64,000 nt of DNA, taken from NCBI RefSeq assembly GCF_003473485.1, contig NC_053048.1, positions 13,949,501 to 14,013,500 of the forward strand, in the 5' to 3' direction. Below are positions 24,262 through 37,235 of this stretch, piece after piece (the first letter of the stretch is position 1; each line of letters starts with the position of its first letter). The notes beneath the pieces are model-generated. The model had not been told where the DNA came from and did no database searches. It saw only the letters and a program-made list of their open reading frames with translations. A program made the position numbers and the translations under genes. Source of the DNA: Medicago truncatula (taxonomy: Eukaryota > Streptophyta > Magnoliopsida > Fabales > Fabaceae).

Positions 24262-24791
24262 GTGACTACTACTTGTATTTCTGCGTGTGTTGATGTGATG
24301 AAGAATGACATGGTGTTGAAAAAGGGTACCAACATGAATGAAAAATGGTTGGATAGAGTCACGAAGGACCTAGAAAAGAGAACAAGAGAAGTAAGAGGGG
24401 CATCCAATGAGGTAGAGAAACAACAAGAGGATGGAATGAAAGCTAAATACAACAATTTGACTTTGAGGATGGAAAATACACTAATGGATATGAGCAAAGC
24501 TCTTAACTATCCAACAAGTCAATTTGAAGGTGGTGAAGAATTGGAGAAAGCTATGAAGAAAGCAAGAGTGGGACTATCAACATCATTCATGGAGAAATAG
24601 GGTTATTGGAATTACAACAACACTTGGAATCACGTGCACTTAAAGAAAGGCACGAAAGGGAGAAGTTGGAATTTAAAGCGAGTAAAAAAGAGGCGAATGG
24701 GAATAAGATACTTATGGATTTGTTTAACCAAGACGACTTTGAATCTGACATGTTCCACAAGAAAACTAGAATAGAGTGGCTTAAAATATAA
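24262..24791 (+). pseudogene. Coiled-coil ORF of transposon-associated type, interrupted
   Basis: A 112-codon frame from 24262 to 24600 is rich in Lys and Glu, with helix-forming text such as RVTKDLEKRTREVRG and ASNEVEKQQEDGMKAKYNN. It ends at TAG. A second frame, 24606-24791, continues the style (LESRALKERHEREKLEFKAS). Together they look like the C-terminal helical region of a plant mobile-element protein, perhaps similar to NAM-associated C-terminal domains. The first Met follows a TATA box by only a few bases, so the apparent start is not the original one. Family assignment is uncertain. Confidence 0.4.
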
Positions 24792-25389
24792 GCAAAAGCA
24801 ACAAAAGGTTGTCCTGGGAGGTGGCACGACCGTGCCAATGTTAGCACGAGCCGTGCCAAGCTTCTGACTTGGGGGAGACATATTTTTGTCTCCGAATCAG
24901 CTCCAAAACCCCTTTCTTTTGCTCCAAGACTCAATCCATCAAATATTCGTTCCTGAAATATAATAATATGCAATTGAAGTAAAATAGCTCTAAAAGGAAA
25001 TAATATTAAAATAAAATAAGCTTAAATCTAATTAAAACGAAACTAAATATTATACTAAAATACATAATAAATGACTTATCATTTCCCAAAATATATCCAC
25101 CGTTAACCTAAGCCAAGTTATAACCCTCAAAGTCCTTCAAGTGTGTAAATAACTTTAACTTGACTGTCTATTTAGAATTGTTTCAAATTTATAACAAGGT
25201 ACATTCATGTGGTGACTGTAGTGGGAAAATGTCGTGACCATCCTTACTGGATTTAGGAGATACATACGTGTATCATTAGAAAAGAGTATATATGAGAATA
25301 TAGTTTCCTTTCATCAAGTCGAACCTGTTTGAATGTGCTGTGGTAAGTTAGTTGTTGCTCTGCTATAAATATGATGAATGATTCCTAAG
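24792..25389. other. LTR-element relic sequence
   Basis: It contains GGCACGACCGTGCC and GCACGAGCCGTGCC text (24823-24860), like the Athila-type sequence at 9709-9740. AT-rich DNA follows. No gene was seen. Confidence 0.45.
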
Positions 25390-26008
25390 CACAACTCCCG
25401 GGTATTATCCATGTGCCTAGGGTATTATCCATGTGCCTAGGGTATGGCTTTTGCCATATACCCATGCGCTAGGCACGCTAACCATGTGCCCCGTGTATCT
25501 GAAAATGGAGGGCACAAACATCTTTTCCTGCTTTTATTTTGGGTAAAGCCCGCACTTTTAACCCAAACTCGGGTAAAAACTCTAACTATAAATATCAGCC
25601 TTCCTCATTCATAAATTCTCGTTTTGAACTGTGGCAGTTCAAGAGGAAGATAACTTTGGAGTTCGGGAGAGTTTCTATCTTCTCCTTGATTTTCTAGGGT
25701 ATGTTTTTATCTTTAGTAATCTGTTTTTAGTTACCATGTGTAACTAAATCTTCTTAGGTTAGATTTCTAAGATGAACCTCTGTTTATTTTTGTTGGATAT
25801 TTATTTAATACAATATGTCGTTTATTTTGTTTATTCTTTTGTTCGCTATTAAGTTCCTGATTTAATAATTTATTTCAAAGGATCGTAACCTTAGATTAGG
25901 TACTTAGGTTGTGGCAGGGCCTAACACTGTTATTACTATCTTGTTGCTTATATCTTGATATTTATAGCATTATACTAGTAGTTATATGTCTAGGAAGTAA
26001 GTGATTAT

Positions 26009-28821
26009 TGTAACGCTCCTATTTCTATTAAAGCAATTAGACATGCGAATAATACATTTATTCAAGAAATAGAGATTACGTCTTATTCAAAATTAAAAAA
26101 AAACGATAGACATGTATGTAAACCTCAACAGTTACAGCGGAATACAAATCAGAGTGATTAAATATATACATGCCATGAGCAAATAAATCATATCCCAAAG
26201 ATAAATCTCAAAACCCAAACATACGGGTAGTCATCAACAAAATAATAATTCAAAGGAAAAAAATATAACAACCTAATCTAGACCGACACGACAAGCCTAG
26301 ATCAGAGCCGACACAACACCGATATCGGAGGAAGCTCCCGATATCCCACGCAAAGACTCACCGAGACTACTCCTGCACAACGTCTACTCACCCATACAGG
26401 CAAGTAGGCGGTTAAAACCACTGGGGGTAAGCATTACATTATCATAATCCAGATAATAATCAAAACAGATAATATCATGTACTTGAATAATAATAATCAT
26501 GCATAAATATTTACATCACCACTTGATAGTTCGTATCCACATATATCAATCACATGAATAATTTATCCAATCACAAATATTCATTCACAACATCAATCAT
26601 AGACAATCATTATCAACATTCATTCATCTCAATTCATCACCAATCACATAATTCACATAGGACTCATGCTATGATATGCACTTATGGACACATAAATGCA
26701 TGCGGTACCAAATCTCAACAAGGTCGTCACCTTTCGATGCCACTTGCACATCGAATGTAAGGGCTCACACCTGCCTTACAATAATCTCGAAGTAAAAGAG
26801 TCATCCATTTTACAGCAACAACGACTATGATGCATGGACATGTATAAGGACTCGATAATGCGACAACAATCCACAATTTCAACCTCAATATATAGGACGA
26901 CACCCAATTATATTGATTATCTCCACACATTGCATTATCAAGAAAACATGTCCACACACAATTAAATCATAGTATTCATCAACACACATCAACATGATTC
27001 TCAATAATCAACAATGTCATTCAACATCAACTATCACATATAGTTTCACCATTGCAAGCATTCTCATATTCCAAGTAATATAGCATACATATCTCATGAT
27101 AAACATCATGTCCAAAATATAATCACTCATTCATACAACTTCACTTAGTCATAGAAGAATGGTCACAATAATTCATAAGACAATACGACACAAAGATTCA
27201 CTAGACCCCTTTTTCACAAGGTTAATTCTTTCATAAAAATACCCCTAGATGATTAGGATAAAGTCCCTACACTTAGGAAGAAGTTTGGAAGTAATTGGAT
27301 CAAAGAAATTGCATTTTTAAGGTTTCTAGGCTGCCAAAATCGCTTCATGACTCATAAGATCACTTCATGATTTTGACAGCATCAGACTGAGTAGAAAAAT
27401 TTGATGTTGCTGTCAAAATCGCCTCATGATTTGCGAAATCGCTTCATGATTCGACAACATTAGGCTATGCAGAAAATTTATTGTTTCTGTCAAAATCACC
27501 TCACGATTTGTAAGATCGCTTCATGATTTTGACAGTAGCAGACTATGCAAAATTCAACTTCTACGTTTTCGCGCATAAAAATCAAACCGTTAATCCGTTT
27601 TCGATGCCGTTTTCGCCTACATGCTCCTAACACTTGGCACTATCATAATTTACAAAAATTTCATGTTTCAACCATCCCAAAAGTCATTTTCCAAAACCTC
27701 ACATAATCACTTATTGGCGAAAACGCATAAACATCGACATTTCACACGAAAAACCCGTTTTCTCCCAAACAACTCAACTAACATAACCACAACATGAAAA
27801 CAGAAATTCTCCTAGGTTCAATCCATCCAACAATAACAAAATTTCAGTCAACAACCATAAATATCAAAGTTCAATTTGGTCCTTCACATGAACACTTAAC
27901 TCAACTTCACCAATTTCACAAAACCACCAATAACATCTTATTTCTCATCAACAATTATGGTATATGAACACCCAAGCCTCAAATCATACTCAACAACATA
28001 TCTCAGCAACAACAACATCAATTACATATGATTTACATCTCATTTCAACCAAAACATATCAAATTTCATCAATTAAGTATAATTTCATAACTTAACATTT
28101 ATACATACTTTGAAACATGTAATTTCACCCACAAACATACCATAATCATCAATTCATGCACAAGAAAATAACATTACAACAAGAGCACGAATTTAGCCAC
28201 AATTGTTCATCAACCCATTTTCATACAACATGAGAAAATGCAAAAATTGTACATGATTATGATAATAACTAACCCCCTTACCTTAGAAGAAGATTAACCC
28301 AAACTCTTGCTTCAATTTAGCTCCTAAGCTTACCCAATTGGATTCTTCAAGTTCTTCTCTCCAAAACCCTTTTTCTCTTCTCTTCACCTCTTTCTCTCTC
28401 TACCTCTCTCTAGAAATGTTTGTGAAATGAATGAATTGGTTCTCCTAACACAACCCTAGTGTTATCTCTACTAATGGGCTTAACTTAGTTTCTAGTGGGC
28501 TTAACCCATTTCTATTCAAACCAAAAATATTACTACACTCCAAACGATATTTTAATTAATAACGGTAAAATGTCACTAACGGTAAAATCTAATCATTACA
28601 CTAGTAACTTAGTAAAATAAGGGTTCTCACTAATTATTAAAATAATTCTCACCAAAATTACCATTTTACCCTTACCCGTCAAATGACTAAAATACCCTTC
28701 TAATACGGTAATCCACGTAAATGCACCAGACGACAATTAATACACACAAGCATAAATAATCACACACAAACACATAATAAAAGTAATTAAAATAAATCTA
28801 GCTAAAAATCGGGCTGTTACA
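26009..28821 (-). mobile_element. Tekay-like solo LTR, family 4 (2813 bp)
   Basis: On the plus strand it starts TGTAACGCTCC and ends GGGCTGTTACA. The 5-bp target duplication is ATTAT (26004-26008 and 28822-28826). The inverse of the donor motif, CCCCTTACCT, is at 28274-28283. A palindrome cluster lies at 27330-27545. It looks complete as a solo LTR and is inserted in an older LTR. Confidence 0.9.
27330..27545. repeat. Cluster of AATCGCTTCATGATT-type near-palindromes inside LTR
   Basis: At least six variants occur of AAATCGCCTCATGATTTG, AATCGCTTCATGATT and ATCACTTCATGATTTTGA, spaced 20-40 bp, alternating with TTTTGACAGCA text. It is the counterpart of the clusters in the other LTRs. Confidence 0.8.
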
Positions 28822-29520
28822 ATTATTAACTAGCGAAAGATACCGAAAGAAAGTTGATAATAGTAGTAAGTACTTAGGAGGTGACATTACTAATATTGAG
28901 TAGTAACTCTGCTGAACCTAGGATGTAACAGGTTAGTAATTAGGGAAACAAGCATCTCTAGGGAATGACCTTTATCGAACCATTCTCTTGAAACTCTTAG
29001 TAAGGTAGACGTAGATTAGGGCTGCCCATTTGTAGAACTAATATGAGCGTAAAGAAGGTGTACTATGAGTGTCCTAAGATTCATATATAGGATAACCTAA
29101 GGGAACCTTGGCCTTCAGTGCCTTGGGAAACACTAAAACGCCAATTTAAGTTTATGTTTCAATTACCTTTCAATTAACAAGACCTTGCACGTCAAGATCA
29201 CTGTGCGATCAACATGTGTAGTTAGCCATCAGAGGGATAGACCAATTCATTTAGTAACGCCCCAACGACCTCATCACTTGTATAGTCTACCTAAGATAAT
29301 TAAACGCGACATTACTGTTACTTAATATCCAACAATATAAACAGGGGGGATTCCACTTTTCTCCAACCAAAACATGTAAACTTGATAAAAATTGCAAGCT
29401 TTCTAAACCTTAACTTTTATATCGTCAAACTTACAAAAATAAGTAACGCGAACTGTTTGGACGAAACGACAATCCTTGTGGATATGATACTCTACTTATC
29501 ACTTTATTAATTGGTAAACG

Positions 29521-30077
29521 ATTTGGTACACTTACCATATCCGACCATCGTGATGCTAGAACATCCGAGCGAGGGAGATAATTATTTCTCAAAGTCACCA
29601 ACTCAAAATTTGGGTCGTGAAAAGCTCAAAATTGAAACAAATCATATTGTGACTTCACAACTCACGATCCTTGCTATCAACGTTACTAATCACTTCGAGG
29701 AATGAGGAAGAGGAGATTATCTCTAGTGGAGATGCACAACAAACACACTTACAATGTAAAACAGATTGAAGCCGAATGTGGGTTGTCGTGATCCCGCTAA
29801 CAAGGAAGTAATAACGGAAAACACACAAAATTAGCTGAATGAAGGTTTAAGTATTGTAAGACACGTTGTTTGACTAATAAATAATAATTACATTATAAAT
29901 ACTCTTGTTCATACATTGTAATTAACACGTATAATCAATAATAAAAAGCTTCTTTTTTTTTTTGGAGGAAAAATAACTTATATAATTTCATTCAAAATTA
30001 AATCAGTGCGTAGCTATGTTTCAAAATAATCATAAAATTTCTGATACACAACATAAGCACCTGTTCATGGCTACTCG
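29521..30077. other. Unassigned sequence between LTR relic and LINE
   Basis: A weak 64-codon frame (29511-29705) has no recognisable similarity. The rest is AT-rich. Confidence 0.4.
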
Positions 30078-33030
30078 ATGCGAGGATCATATCGCTTTAT
30101 TACTAATTCAGGTGAAACTTTGGATATGACTCTTGTTGACGACGTCTGGCATAAGCATATCCCTTCAAAGGTGTCTCTGTTGGTGTGCCTCTTATGTAAC
30201 AGACTTCCTACTAAAGACAACTTGATGCGTCAGGGTATTCTTCCTTCAAATGACACGGTGTGTGCCGGTGGGTGTAGTAACTCTGAAACAGCTAACCATC
30301 TTTTTCTACAATGTGAAACCTTTAGTCAGCTTTGGTCCAATGTGTGGAAATTGTTAGGTATATCTTCAGTTCCTTCTGGTGAGCTTCGACATCATTTTAT
30401 TCAGTTTACTAAGATGGCGGGCATGCCAAGATTTTCTCATTTATTCCTAAGGATAATTTGGTTTGCTACTGTTTGGGTGATATGAAAGGAAAGGAATAAC
30501 CGTGTCTTTCAAAATACAGTTTCTATCTTTTTATTCTCATTGAAAAAGTTAAGCTAAATTCATTCTTATGGTTGAAATCAAAACAGGTGTGTAACAACCC
30601 GTTTTTCGCTGGAATTATTTTAATTATTTATTATGTGTATTTATATGTACTTGTATGTGATTATTTGTCTATGTGTGTATTTTATTCGGGATTAGTTAAT
30701 TTTGGCTTAAGAATGGCATTTTAGTCATTTTAGACTCATGGGTATCTTGGTCATTTAATGAGAAAGGGTAAATTAGTCTTTTTTGTTACGATATTTATTT
30801 TTAGCGTTTTAAGTAGGAATGATTATTTTTACTAAGTTACTAGTTAGTTGGGATAATTATTCATTATTTTGACGTTTTAGGTGTGTAGTAACTTTGGTGA
30901 CTTAGTTGGTAAAAATATTGAGCCCATTAAGACAACTAGAGATTAAGCCCATTTATGTAGTGACTATATAAATACTAGTCTTGTGAGAAAATTAGGCCAT
31001 TACATTCATTCACTCATTTTTACAAAACATTTTGAGAGAAAGAGAAGGGATAGAAGAGGAGCTAGAGAGACAAAGCTTAGGATTGGAGGTTAGGAGCTAA
31101 ATTGAAGTTAGGGTTTGGATTCTTGAAGATTAAAGGTAAAGGGGATAGTTTCTTTTCACTAATTAAGTTATAATCTCTTAATTTCACTTATGGGTTTAAG
31201 TGTTTTTGTAGTAATTGTGATTTTTTGTGGGTTTGAATGATAAAATTCGTGCTCCTATACCATGTAAAATTGTGGGTATGATAAATTTCATGAAATGGTT
31301 GTGTTAAGAGCTTAAACTTCATAGTTGTTGTTGAGTTGTTTTGATGAACTTTTATTATCCTTTATATCTAATCCTAGCAAACATGCAAACCCTAATTGCA
31401 TAAACCTAATCCTAAAAAATGGCTTCAAAAATTTGAATTTAGAAATCAATGTTTTCCTTCATAGCCTTCCCACTCAGAATTTATATTGGTCGGTTTTCCA
31501 TGCACCTAGGTACATGGAAAACCTAGGTGTGTCCAAGTTTATTCTTTTCAATTTTTGAGAAACCTCTTTCTCTCTCCATATGTGTGTCCATTGCGAGAGA
31601 GTTTTCACCTCTACAACTAATACAAAATTTCTAGGGTTTCCGATTCCCCTATTTTCTTTTGCTTCAATCATTTAATATTTATCTCTTTCTTTGTTTTCAT
31701 CATTTCATTTAATTTATTCATTCTCCAAGCTTGAACTTATCATTCTTTATTTGATCATAAAATATTCTCTCCTTTCTCCTCTTCATTTCATCAATTCCTT
31801 CATTCTCATATTTTTCTTGAATTTCCAAGGAATTAGCTATGAAACTGGGGCGAAAATGGAATTGAAGGAGGTCAAGTGATGGTTGACTGGATTTCTTGAA
31901 CGCAGAATCACATTGCACGAAGATGGTGGTGGAAGGTGACTCAAAGGATTGCAGATGCAACGTTCATTGCCTCAAAGGATTTCCATGTAAGGATATGTTC
32001 TTAAACTCTTTTTTTTAATTGCGATTTAAGAACTTTGGCTAAATTTGTTTATGGTATCTTAATTATATGATGTTGTTCATTTACATTATTGAGAGAAAAT
32101 GTAGAAAGGAATATAAATTTATAGAATACTGCAAATTTATAAAACTTCAGCTGATACAAAATCATATAGAACACTGCACACTAACAGAAGTACATGAATT
32201 AATTTAACTTTTCAATACACAACTCAAATTATCACGGATGTCTTTTGATTTTTGTTTGATTCTTATACATACCTATATTATGCTGCAAATTTTCTGCATT
32301 TTCTTAACATGCAGAAAATCCAAACTCTAGGTCTCTATTTAAGTAGTACATTTAAGTGTCTAAATCAATGCAAAACATATTTCTTTGAAATTACCAAAAG
32401 GGAAAACAATTAGAACTGTTAGACTTGACTGTCATGCCTATTTCATAAATATTAAACACTCCATTTCATTTATCAATACCCTAATTTGTTTTTACAAGAA
32501 CAGATCCCCTACATAACCATTGAATTATGTATACCGACCAAGTTTGCTTTAAGGTTCAACGAATGTGTTTAATTCATGATATTGCTTTATCTCTTGCAGG
32601 TTTGGACAATCAATATGAAAAAGTTCATGAGAAAGCTTACACGTGAGGCATATTAAATTTTTTGTTTGACTGAAAGAATTACCTATTTTAGTTTTTGAAT
32701 GGGGTGTTTTTGTCAATTTTTGAACTTTAGGTAAGTTATACACATATATTACCTATATATAGGGTTTAAGTTATTTTGTTGTCTATATTATGTTTGCACC
32801 CTTTAAAAAAAGAAATTGTTCAAAATAAATCGCATAAAATTTTTCCTATCACTCTAAACTATGTTAATAAAATCTATGTATATGAATCTTCTAAAAAAAA
32901 ATATGCGTGAAAGGAATTTTTTAAGAGATATCAGTACTATATATACTTGAAGATCGATCTTGGGTAATTTTTTTGTTGTATTATATGTCAACAATATAAA
33001 TGGTTAAAATAGCAGTGTTGTTTGCTTTAA

Positions 33031-34568
33031 TCTATATATAAAATTGAAAATAAATAGTGGTAAAATAATAACTAAGACGTATATATTGAATACATTTTTT
33101 TCTTGGTCTAGTATATATTGAATACATTTTATCAAGTACTATTGAATATCTAACTATTAGAATAGCTTCTCCTTAAAAAAAACTATTAGTGTAGCTTCTG
33201 GTTAACAATGCCAAGTTTTATTAGATGCAAGTTTTTAGGAGTGCAAGTTTTATTAGATGCAATTTGTAGCAACATACCTAATAGATTCATTCATATATGG
33301 GCCAATTTAATGATGGGGAGAGGGAAATTCGAATTCAAATATAGAAGGTAGAAAGTCACCAAGGCTAGTGGGTGAATGTCATTAATTACACTTGTTAAAG
33401 CTTCTTAAGGAAGCTAGGTTTAGTTGTTAAGGAGGGAATTAAAGAGTGTAATTAGGGTTAACTAATATTACTCTGCATGATCATATTAGCAAAATGCTTG
33501 ATAGAAAAGACTGAACCCAATAAGATAAATATTTTGAAATAGTCTTGGTATATGTAGCATAGTGATTGTTTTAATTATGCTTGAAAATTGCAGGACTTAA
33601 CACTTGGAATAGGCAACCAAGATCCTATCTTCAAGCAACACAGCTTACCAAAGGGTGAGGTTGGTTACCCCAATGTAATTTTTAACCCTTTGAAATTTGC
33701 ACCAACTTTGGAGGCTAAAGAGAAGTAAATTTCTAACGGTAGATTGGCAATGTTGACATTCTTGGGATTTATCAGTCAGCACAATGTCACAGGAAAAGGA
33801 CGATTTGATAACCTCTTGCAGCACCTTTCAGACCCATGGCAAAACACCATTGTTCAAACACTGAGTGGCGGCAACTAAAGTGTTTGTTGTATCCAATGAC
33901 ATGAAAGCCTATGTTATTCTAATGTAATCATGAATGGATGAATTTTGAAAGATATCTGAGCATGATTGTTAAGATCCTGAATTTATTTCCATGTACAGAG
34001 GAATTAAGTGGTTTTTTAAAAAAAATAGGCATAGGTGTACCTTAGTGGTGATGGAACTCTTTTGCAAGCCATCCATTTAATATATGATAATTCCCGTTCT
34101 TGGAGTGAAATCAAATCCTACATATATTTGAGTTTTATATGCATGTAGTCTTGGTTTAATTTTAATGTCTTGACTTTACTATATAAACAATTTATGTGAT
34201 CTTTTGGATTATACCAATTTGAGTTTTAAATTTATTACTAACAAGATTCATAAATTGACAAAAAAAGTAATTGTTTACCTCTTATAAATAGAACAAAAAA
34301 ATATAACGAGAAAGATTAATCGTTAAAAAACAATAGTGCTTCAACTCTAATAGACATTTACGATAGAACGGATGACAATGAAGATTATATCAACACCACT
34401 TCAAATGTAGTGTATAAAGATATATTCCAAAATGTGTGAATAATTGTTATATGTCCTAAAATATTGATTATGTTGAATTGTTTTCTTATCTATATAATAG
34501 ATCATATTGCAATATATTAGCTTTTCCATTGTTTATGACTCGGGCGGTAGCACGGGTAAAAGTTCTAG
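33031..34568 (+). mobile_element. Helitron-like element (inner) carrying an Lhca4 exon
   Basis: The 5' end TCTATATATAAAATTG at 33031 follows A. The 3' end is a hairpin-like CTCGGGCGGTAGCACGGG, then TAAAAGTTCTAG ending at 34568 and T. These fit Helitron ends and an A|T target. It contains the Lhca4 fragment at 33594-33878. It is also possible that the 33031 start belongs to the outer 3' end at 34954. Confidence 0.55.
33594..33878 (+). pseudogene. LHCA4: Lhca4 last-exon fragment (PSI antenna protein), pseudogene
   Basis: Reads in one frame for 95 codons and matches the C-terminal third of the photosystem I chlorophyll a/b-binding protein Lhca4: [19 protein letters not shown], then [27 protein letters not shown] and [19 protein letters not shown], ending at TAA (33876-33878). 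The GRLAML helix motif of LHC proteins is present. An in-frame TAA at 33726-33728 replaces the residue after EAKEK. A TTGCAG acceptor directly precedes the exon, so it was copied from genomic DNA with intron sequence, not from mRNA. No upstream Lhca4 exons were found. It sits inside a Helitron-like element, suggesting capture. It cannot encode a working antenna protein. Confidence 0.93.
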
Positions 34569-35306
34569 TAAGCTTTTATAATAAGAAGATAAATGAATAA
34601 ATTTTAAGGTTTGCATTCAATTTTGGATGATGATTTTAATTTTTTTATCATGTTTGGCTGTTGCGCATGCCTTTAGTTTTTCATATGTTTTAATAGTAAA
34701 AGAAAATATTCATTTGTATGAACTGCATGAGGATTGTGGTCGTGTGTACGGGCTGCTGCTATATCGATAATACTTCGAATGTAGTGTTTAAAGAAGTATT
34801 TCGAAATTTGTGGACATGAGAAACTTCCATTAAATTTGTAGTCGAAATTAAGACATTAAAATTATAAGTTTAAATTGTGCTATTAATATTTTCTTTTTGT
34901 CTGTTACATTTACAGTGTACATGACCTGTGCGGCAACACGGGTGGAAAGTCTAGTTTGGGTGGAAATCATGAATTGGAGTGTGATTGTTGTTGAAACATG
35001 TTTGAATTTATTTCATTAATGCTTGTTGATGGAATTTGAATTGGTGTGGTTGTTTTGAAGTTTGAATGAAAAATAAGAAAAATGGTAATTTTTGGTGAAA
35101 ATGAGCTAGATGATGATTTTGAGATGAATTGGTATTACAATCCCATGTTTGTTGTTGATTTAAATGCATTTTTATGTTTGAAATCAAGTGTATAAGTTTT
35201 GGGGGCCGAATTTGGGGTCAAAGGGATAAAAATTGGAGATTTTGGATGAAAAATTGGGAGTTCCCGACAGGGAACAACCCGAACAGGGTGACCTGTTCAA
35301 GTGTAA

Positions 35307-35343
35307 CTCGCTAGGCGAGTTGGAACTCGCTGGGGCGAGTTGC
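35307..35343 (+). repeat. ACTCGCTAGGCGAGT palindromes inside LTR
   Basis: Two adjacent near-palindromes, ACTCGCTAGGCGAGT and ACTCGCTGGGGCGAGT. Counterpart of the clusters in the other Tekay-like LTRs. Confidence 0.85.
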
Positions 35344-37235
35344 ACATGAACATACACCCATGTTTTGGGTGTTCCAGGCCTTGGGGGATCGATCCGGACC
35401 GTCCAAACTGATTCTTTTGATGTAATTAAATGCATTTGAGCTTTCTAAATTTTGAAAACATCAATTGAGTTAGATTGAACTTGGTTTTGAGAATCCTATC
35501 ATAAACTTTTAAAAATGACTCACGAACATCACATTTTCCAAAAACTTGTTTTCTCGAGGTAAAAGGGTAGGACTAGGGCTGTTTACTCTTGTTATGATTT
35601 ATAAAACTATTTTGAATGGGGATCATGAACTTTAACTTGGTTTTGCCTTGAAAACTTGAATTCTTTGAAAAATAGCGAAATGATACGAACTTTGTGAAAT
35701 TTTTGGATTGATGTGAATTGGCCTACTACACACATATGTGACTTGTGTGTATACTTAATTGAGGCATTCAAACTTGTTTGGCTTGTATACGCTACTGCAC
35801 ACATATGCTACTACACACATTAGAAAATGATAAAACGATACGAACTTAGGCGAATTTTGGTTTTTAACGGAATTGGCCTATGAAATGTATATGTGTATGC
35901 TACTTCGCTTATATGTGAATTGTGTATATAATCGGTTGAGGCGTTTAAATTTGTTTACTTTGATTTTGGAGAATTTGTCGCAAAAGGCTAGTTTTTACGA
36001 ACTTAGACGAACTTTGTCAAATTAATACTTTATGGCCGGATAACTCGTAGGAGACTTTTAATTCATGTTAGTATGATTGAATGTGAATGAATGGTTAAAG
36101 ATTGGGTGTTTAAATTGATAGATGTCAAGATGTGGCTAAACATCCGTCTTTATGTCTTTATGTGAAATGCGAATTTTGGAACCTTGTTGTATCTTTGAGA
36201 TGAATGTTGTTGATGATGATTTTGTTGTTGATGATATGTGATAAAATGTTGAATTCTTACATGCAATTGGGTGATGGTATTGGTGGCGTTTGCATGTACA
36301 AAAGGTGTCGGTGTTTATGTTGGTGATTTAGTGTATGAACGTATACATTGTTGTGTCATATGTTCATGTATTCGTAAGTGTTCATAGGCGATGTTTATGA
36401 TACAATTTCGTATCAAGAGGCGATGTTTTGAGGTTACGACCTTGACGATGATCGGTACCACATGCATGTAGAGTCGTGTCTAAATGTATTGCATAACTTA
36501 ACAAGTGTCATAATTGCTTATGTGCTCGGTGAATAATTATATCGGTGACACGTTGATGAATAATTGCGTTGGTGAAATTTGGTGAATATGTGTAGGTGTG
36601 AAAATGTAATTGCGAATTGTTATACTTGTTATTTATGATGGTGTTGTAGTTATTAATCATGTGGATTTAAATCATGCTTGTTTACTTTCATATGATTATA
36701 TTTTAGTATTGTGGAGTAACCCCTAGTGGTCGTTTGGTTGACCGTCAACCTTATTCGTGTGGATGGGTAGACGGTGTGCATGATTAGTTGCTTTCTCTTG
36801 GTGAATATGCTTGTAGGATAGCTTTGATCGGAGCTACCTCGTTTACCGCTTTGATGTCGTAGTTCCTAGGGCTCTAATTAGGGGTCAATCCTAGATGTTT
36901 TATTATTATATATCTGTTGGAGATTTTTGAGACTATGTAGTGATATGAGTTGTATGATGACATGGCTACTTGGTGACTTATTTTATTATTGTTGACTGTT
37001 GTGATGATTATTTTTATTTGATGGAGAGATGTTATTATTATTCCGCTACGATGTTTGTGAAAATTGTTTATGCATGTTGATCCATTCGAAGAAGTGACAT
37101 CTAGATCCTTGTATAATTTATATTATCTGCGTTATTATCGCTTTAAGGGTTTAGGGTGTTACAAGGTGTCCTGTAGTTATAGTTACCAATGATAGGTGGA
37201 AACATCCGCTTCTTTGTATGGGTGTTCACGTGTAA

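Larger units (their letters stand above)
25390..29520 (+). mobile_element. Old LTR (Athila-type) split by a solo LTR
   Basis: A TATA box CTATAAATATC (about 25576-25586) is followed by leader-like sequence and the text AGGTTGTGGCAGGGCCTAAC (25907). After the inserted LTR (26009-28821) the sequence resumes with many short ordinary LTR-like segments. It ends near 29480-29520 with ACAATCCTTGTGGATATGAT and TTGGTACACTTACC, typical of the U5 end of such LTRs. A 20-bp direct duplication GGGTATTATCCATGTGCCTA lies at about 25400-25440. Broken fossil. Confidence 0.5.
31358..34954 (+). mobile_element. Helitron-like element (outer), about 3.6 kb
   Basis: The 3' end is a short hairpin CCTGTGCGGCAACACGGG followed by TGGAAAGTCTAG at 34943-34954 and then T, matching the Helitron rule (hairpin, CTRR, insertion before T). 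The LTR sequence resumes directly after. A 5' end TCCTTTATATCTAATCC at 31358 preceded by A is proposed because LTR text stops there. Contents to 33030 include small exon-like pieces I cannot assign. The left boundary is inference. Confidence 0.6.
30590..37163 (+). mobile_element. Tekay-like solo LTR, family 5, split by Helitrons
   Basis: It starts TGTAACAACCCG and ends TTAGGGTGTTACA. The 5-bp target duplication is AGGTG (30585-30589 and 37164-37168). A TATA box TATATAAATA lies at about 30964-30973, a donor-like AGGTAAAGG at 31134-31142 and palindromes at 35307-35343. Without the insert at 31358-34954 the LTR is about 3.0 kb. It is inserted in a LINE. Confidence 0.88.
30078..37225 (+). pseudogene. 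LINE ORF2 tail (zf-RVT) split by an LTR
   Basis: 30078-30485 encodes a zf-RVT domain: DVWHKHIPSKVSLLVCLLCN, NRLPTKDNLMRQGI, and CAGGCSNSETANHLFLQCET with the C-x3-C-x7-H-x4-C pattern. A TGA stop follows at 30483. The linker after it runs to about 30589, and the tail resumes at 37169 with a KHPLLCMGV-like end. The LTR at 30590-37163 with its AGGTG duplication separates the two parts. Plant L1-type LINE fragment. Confidence 0.85.

Noticed and set aside
31840-32020. Possible cysteine-rich peptide (short frame with CRCNVHCLKGFPC)
   Set aside because: No signal peptide exon or gene signals were found nearby, and the frame lies in Helitron cargo; too short to support.
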